From positions 1 to 7,735 of the forward strand of contig SOJY01000184.1 in the NCBI GenBank assembly GCA_004376385.1: a DNA stretch of 7,735 nt, read 5' to 3'. Within the stretch, counting starts at the first letter, position 1. The number at the start of each line of letters is the position of its first letter. The notes beneath the pieces are model-generated. The model searched no databases. It was given only the letters and a program-made list of their open reading frames with translations, and was not told the DNA's origin. The position numbers and the translations under genes are program-made. This DNA is from Candidatus Bathyarchaeum sp. (GTDB lineage: Archaea > Thermoproteota > Bathyarchaeia > Bathyarchaeales > Bathyarchaeaceae). This document shows, piece by piece, positions 5,596-7,735 of this stretch.

Positions 5596-6561
5596 ATGAT
5601 GACAAGGATTGGGGTGGTAACAAGTGGAGGAGACGCTCCCGGAATGAATGCGACTATTCGGGCAGTTACCCGTGTGGCTCACTCAGAAGGCTTAGAGGTT
5701 TTGGGTTTTGAGAGGGGATGGGACGGTTTACTAACCAACACGTTTAGGATGTTGACTCCCCGGAATGTTGGCGGGATACTTCATTTAGGCGGCACCATTC
5801 TCCGCACATCAAGAAGCCCAGAGTTCAGAACGGTGGAGGGTGTCCAGAAGGCTGCGGAAACTCTTGCACTGAATAATGTTGATGGGCTTGTTGTGGTTGG
5901 CGGCGACGGCTCTTTAAGGGGAGCCTTGGAGTTAAGCAAAATGTCGGATGCTTTGATTGTTGGGATTCCGACGACGATTGATAATGACATATTTGGGACG
6001 GATGAGACGGTAGGTTTTGATTCTGCTGTGAATACGGCGATTGTGGAGATTGACAAGATCAGGGACACCGCAAATTCTCATGATAGGGTGTTTATTGTTG
6101 AGGTTATGGGCAAGAAGAGGGGCTTTCTTGCGCTTACAATTGGGTTGACTGTTGGGGCTGAGGTGATTCTGGTTCCGGAGGTGGAGTATAGTTTGAAGAA
6201 GATTGTTGGGACACTAGAAGAGAATGACGCGAAGGGTAAGAAGTCTGGTATTATTGTGGCTGCTGAGGGAATCGGGGACACCCACAAGTTGTTGCGGGAG
6301 ATTGAGGAGAAGGCGGGGGTTGAGGTTCGTTTGAGTGTTACGGGTTATGCTCAGAGAGGCGGCAACCCCACAGCAAGAAGCAGGCTCCTAGCTAATCTTT
6401 TTGGAAAAAAAGCCGTTGAACTGCTACTGAATGAACAGGGAAACAGGATGGTTGCCTTACAGGAAGGAAAAGTAACCAGCATAGACCTCAAAGAAGTTTG
6501 CAGCAACGAAAAACAATTAGACCTTAGTTTGATGAAGCTGGCGCAGACGCTAGCAACATAA
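5596..6561 (+). CDS. pfkA: 6-phosphofructokinase, bacterial PfkA family
   Basis: PfkA phosphorylates fructose 6-phosphate to the 1,6-bisphosphate, the committing step of glycolysis. The 321 residues match the short E. coli-like form. Visible are SGGDAPGMN (residues 10-18, nucleotide site), GGT..R.SR.PEFR (66-78), GGDGS (102-106), TIDND with catalytic D129 (127-131), VEVMGK and QRGGNP. G105 matches the ATP-type residue, where pyrophosphate enzymes have Asp; the paired position before TIDND is T126 instead of Gly or Lys, so the phosphate donor is not fully settled. R22, R26 and R56 align with E. coli effector-site arginines. ATGs at 5596 and 5599 follow GAGAAGGG (5588-5595); spacing favours 5599. 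Third positions are about 83% G/T in 6061-6360 but only 35% after 6361. Many archaea use ADP-dependent kinases instead. Confidence 0.93.
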   Translation: MMTRIGVVTSGGDAPGMNATIRAVTRVAHSEGLEVLGFERGWDGLLTNTFRMLTPRNVGGILHLGGTILRTSRSPEFRTVEGVQKAAETLALNNVDGLVVVGGDGSLRGALELSKMSDALIVGIPTTIDNDIFGTDETVGFDSAVNTAIVEIDKIRDTANSHDRVFIVEVMGKKRGFLALTIGLTVGAEVILVPEVEYSLKKIVGTLEENDAKGKKSGIIVAAEGIGDTHKLLREIEEKAGVEVRLSVTGYAQRGGNPTARSRLLANLFGKKAVELLLNEQGNRMVALQEGKVTSIDLKEVCSNEKQLDLSLMKLAQTLAT

Positions 6562-6570
6562 AAATGGCAA

Positions 6571-6578
6571 TTTTAAAA
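6571..6578 (+). promoter_or_regulatory. Cupin gene promoter (TATA-like TTTTAAAA)
   Basis: The box lies 9 nt after the pfkA stop and predicts a transcript start near 6600, just before GAGGGT (6605-6610), which is 6 nt from the TTG start. The broken cupin gene therefore still has an apparent promoter and ribosome binding site. Confidence 0.4.
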
Positions 6579-6616
6579 AGTGGCTTTGGTGTGTTGATGT
6601 TTGTGAGGGTACTGTT

Positions 6617-6955
6617 TTGGAGATAACAAAAGTAAGTGAAACAGCTACTTCCAAGAATCCGCATGGCGTAGATGCTAGACCGATTTACAGTCACAAGAAT
6701 GCACAGGTTATTGTTTTGACTCTACAGCCGGGCGAATCGTTGAAGCGGCACATAACTCCAGTGGATGTTTTCTTCTATGTCCTAGAAGGCAAAGGAGTAG
6801 TGGAAGTTGGAGACTAAAAAAAAGAAGTCTCTAAGGATACGATTGTTCACAGCCCAGCCAAGATAGTGCACTGCTGGTACAACAAATCAAACAGCACACT
6901 AAGAATCATGGTCGCAAAAACGCCAAAACCTACGGAATCAACGATTTTACTATAG
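6617..6955 (+). pseudogene. Small cupin-domain protein interrupted by one in-frame TAA
   Basis: The frame encodes a single-domain cupin of 112 codons but has TAA at codon 67 (6815-6817). Before the stop, PGESLKRHITPVDVFFYVLEGKG (residues 38-60, with H45, D50 and E57) is a typical cupin motif 1. After it, KKEVSKDTIVHSPAKIVHCWYN (68-89, with H85) is motif 2, in the same frame with no gap. The natural reading is GDE-KK with GAA changed to TAA. Start TTG at 6617 follows GAGGGT by 6 nt. The stop at 6953-6955 (TAG) ends the full frame. It may be a recent pseudogene, a strain variant, a sequencing error in an A-rich run, or a split or read-through gene. The substrate and metal are not predictable. 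Confidence 0.75.
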
Positions 6956-7054
6956 TCGCCATTTATGTAATGAGGAAACTTGAGATTACTGCAGTGCATC
7001 CGCCTAGGAAGCAACATTGCCCTTTTCATATTAGGAGACTAATAATACTTCATT

Positions 7055-7073
7055 GTTGAAAACAACCTTTTTT
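7055..7073 (+). terminator. Short hairpin plus T6, terminator-like
   Basis: GTTG-AAAA-CAAC forms a 4-bp hairpin followed by C and six T, about 100 nt past the cupin frame and well before serS. The stem is weak, but the U-tract is what matters most in archaea. It would end transcripts from the cupin gene. Confidence 0.35.
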
Positions 7074-7186
7074 CAGAAAAACTAAGCAACAAGTTCATCG
7101 TTCATTATAATTTTACCAAAACATATTTTGCTGAAATGGAAAACGGTTTCTATGAGTTGGCGTTCCCGCGAGTCACGTAATTAATG

Positions 7187-7195
7187 TTAAATATT
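7187..7195 (+). promoter_or_regulatory. serS promoter (TATA-like TTAAATATT)
   Basis: The box predicts a transcript start near 7216 and a short leader carrying GAGG (7228-7231), 8 nt before the ATG. A second AT-rich stretch TTTAAA (7204-7209) is too close to leave the ribosome binding site in the leader. Confidence 0.4.
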
Positions 7196-7239
7196 GAGTT
7201 AGTTTAAACTTTGAAGCATACAGCTACGAGGCATAATTA

Positions 7240-7735
7240 ATGCTAGACATTAAACTGATTCGAGAGCATCCAGAAATCGTAAAAAAAGACCTGCAAAAGA
7301 GATGTGAACCTGAAAAACTTGAGATGCTCAACAACCTCATCCAATATGACCTACAGTGGAGAACGCTGCTTACAGAAGCAAACGAACTCCGACACAAACG
7401 CAAACTAATAACAACACAAGTCGCAAACCTGAAAAAACAAGGAAAGGACGCCAGCAAACAAATAGAACAAGCAAAAAACATTCCACAAGAAATAAAAAAA
7501 CTGGAAACCAAAGTTGCGGAATACCGAGAAAAAGCAGACCTCATGCTGCTGAAGCTTCCCAACATACTTCATGAAACCGTTCCTTTTGGCAAAGACGAAC
7601 ACGAAAACGTTGTTGAGAAGCTGGTTGGTACACCTCCAAAATTCAGTTTTGAACCCAAAAGCCACGTAGAAATCGCCTCAGATTTGGGTTTAATAGATTT
7701 TGAACGTGCAGCCAAAGTTTCTGGTCATGGCTTCT
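7240..7735 (+). CDS. serS: Seryl-tRNA synthetase, N-terminal part (cut by the right edge)
   Basis: SerS charges tRNA-Ser with serine in the cytoplasm. The window holds the first 165 codons, which are the tRNA-binding arm and the beginning of the approach to the catalytic core. The start MLDIKLIREHPEIVKKDLQKR is the classic opening of the common bacterial/eukaryotic/archaeal SerRS, not the unusual methanogen type. A long charged helical arm (about residues 30-105, including LRHKRKLITTQVANLKKQGK) should form the antiparallel coiled coil that grips the long variable arm of tRNA-Ser. LPNILHETVPFGKDEHENV (about 106-124) is the conserved linker, followed by HVEIASDLGLIDFERAAKVSGHGF at the edge. GAGG (7228-7231) is 8 nt from the ATG. 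Class II motifs 1-3 must lie outside the window. Codons are A/C-rich. Confidence 0.95.
   Translation, partial: MLDIKLIREHPEIVKKDLQKRCEPEKLEMLNNLIQYDLQWRTLLTEANELRHKRKLITTQVANLKKQGKDASKQIEQAKNIPQEIKKLETKVAEYREKADLMLLKLPNILHETVPFGKDEHENVVEKLVGTPPKFSFEPKSHVEIASDLGLIDFERAAKVSGHGF

Noticed and set aside
6847..7029. 60-residue minus-strand open frame
   Set aside because: It lies antisense to the second cupin half and has no ribosome site or recognisable features.
6970..7059. 29-codon plus-strand frame with a CPFH stretch
   Set aside because: It is short, has no ribosome binding site, and its single CPFH is not enough to suggest a zinc site.
7224..7665. Minus-strand and alternate-frame open frames over serS
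   Set aside because: They are shadows of the serS frame, whose protein is clearly recognisable.

Overview
The window looks archaeal. The leftmost gene is a membrane-anchored archaeal-type LonB, which has an AAA+ ATPase with two transmembrane helices inserted between Walker A and Walker B. Several genes have TATA-like boxes about 25-30 nt before the start or the expected transcript start. At least two starts (purE, purM) look leaderless, while others carry GGAG/GAGG-type ribosome binding sites. A bacterial-type PfkA phosphofructokinase next to these genes fits Bathyarchaeia-like or other TACK/Asgard lineages better than classic euryarchaea, but the exact taxon is an inference.

Layout, left to right. 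Positions 1-1561 (minus) hold the N-terminal 520 codons of lonB; its protease domain lies beyond the left edge. Positions 1562-1878 are a divergent intergenic region. proC (1879-2682, plus) encodes the last step of proline synthesis. purE (2732-3256, plus) encodes an AIR carboxylase or mutase. Two small membrane-protein genes on the minus strand follow (3379-3573 and 3673-4113); the second is strikingly AT-rich. purM (4353-5438, plus) makes AIR, the substrate of PurE, so the two purine genes encode consecutive steps but are separated by the minus-strand pair. pfkA (5596-6561, plus) is followed by a small cupin gene (6617-6955, plus) broken by one in-frame TAA. serS (7240 to the right edge, plus) is cut after 165 codons.

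The set is mostly housekeeping: protein quality control, proline and purine synthesis, glycolysis and tRNA charging. Most genes appear to be transcribed separately. No CRISPR array, transposase, rRNA, tRNA or defence system was recognised.

The most interesting signals are not whole new genes. A TTGATCA motif occurs only in the upstream regions of proC, purE and purM. Third-codon-position base usage switches abruptly inside proC, purM and pfkA. The cupin gene carries a single nonsense codon. An AT-rich membrane gene sits between the two purine genes. PurE, PfkA, ProC and LonB each show sequence departures that bear on specificity or architecture.
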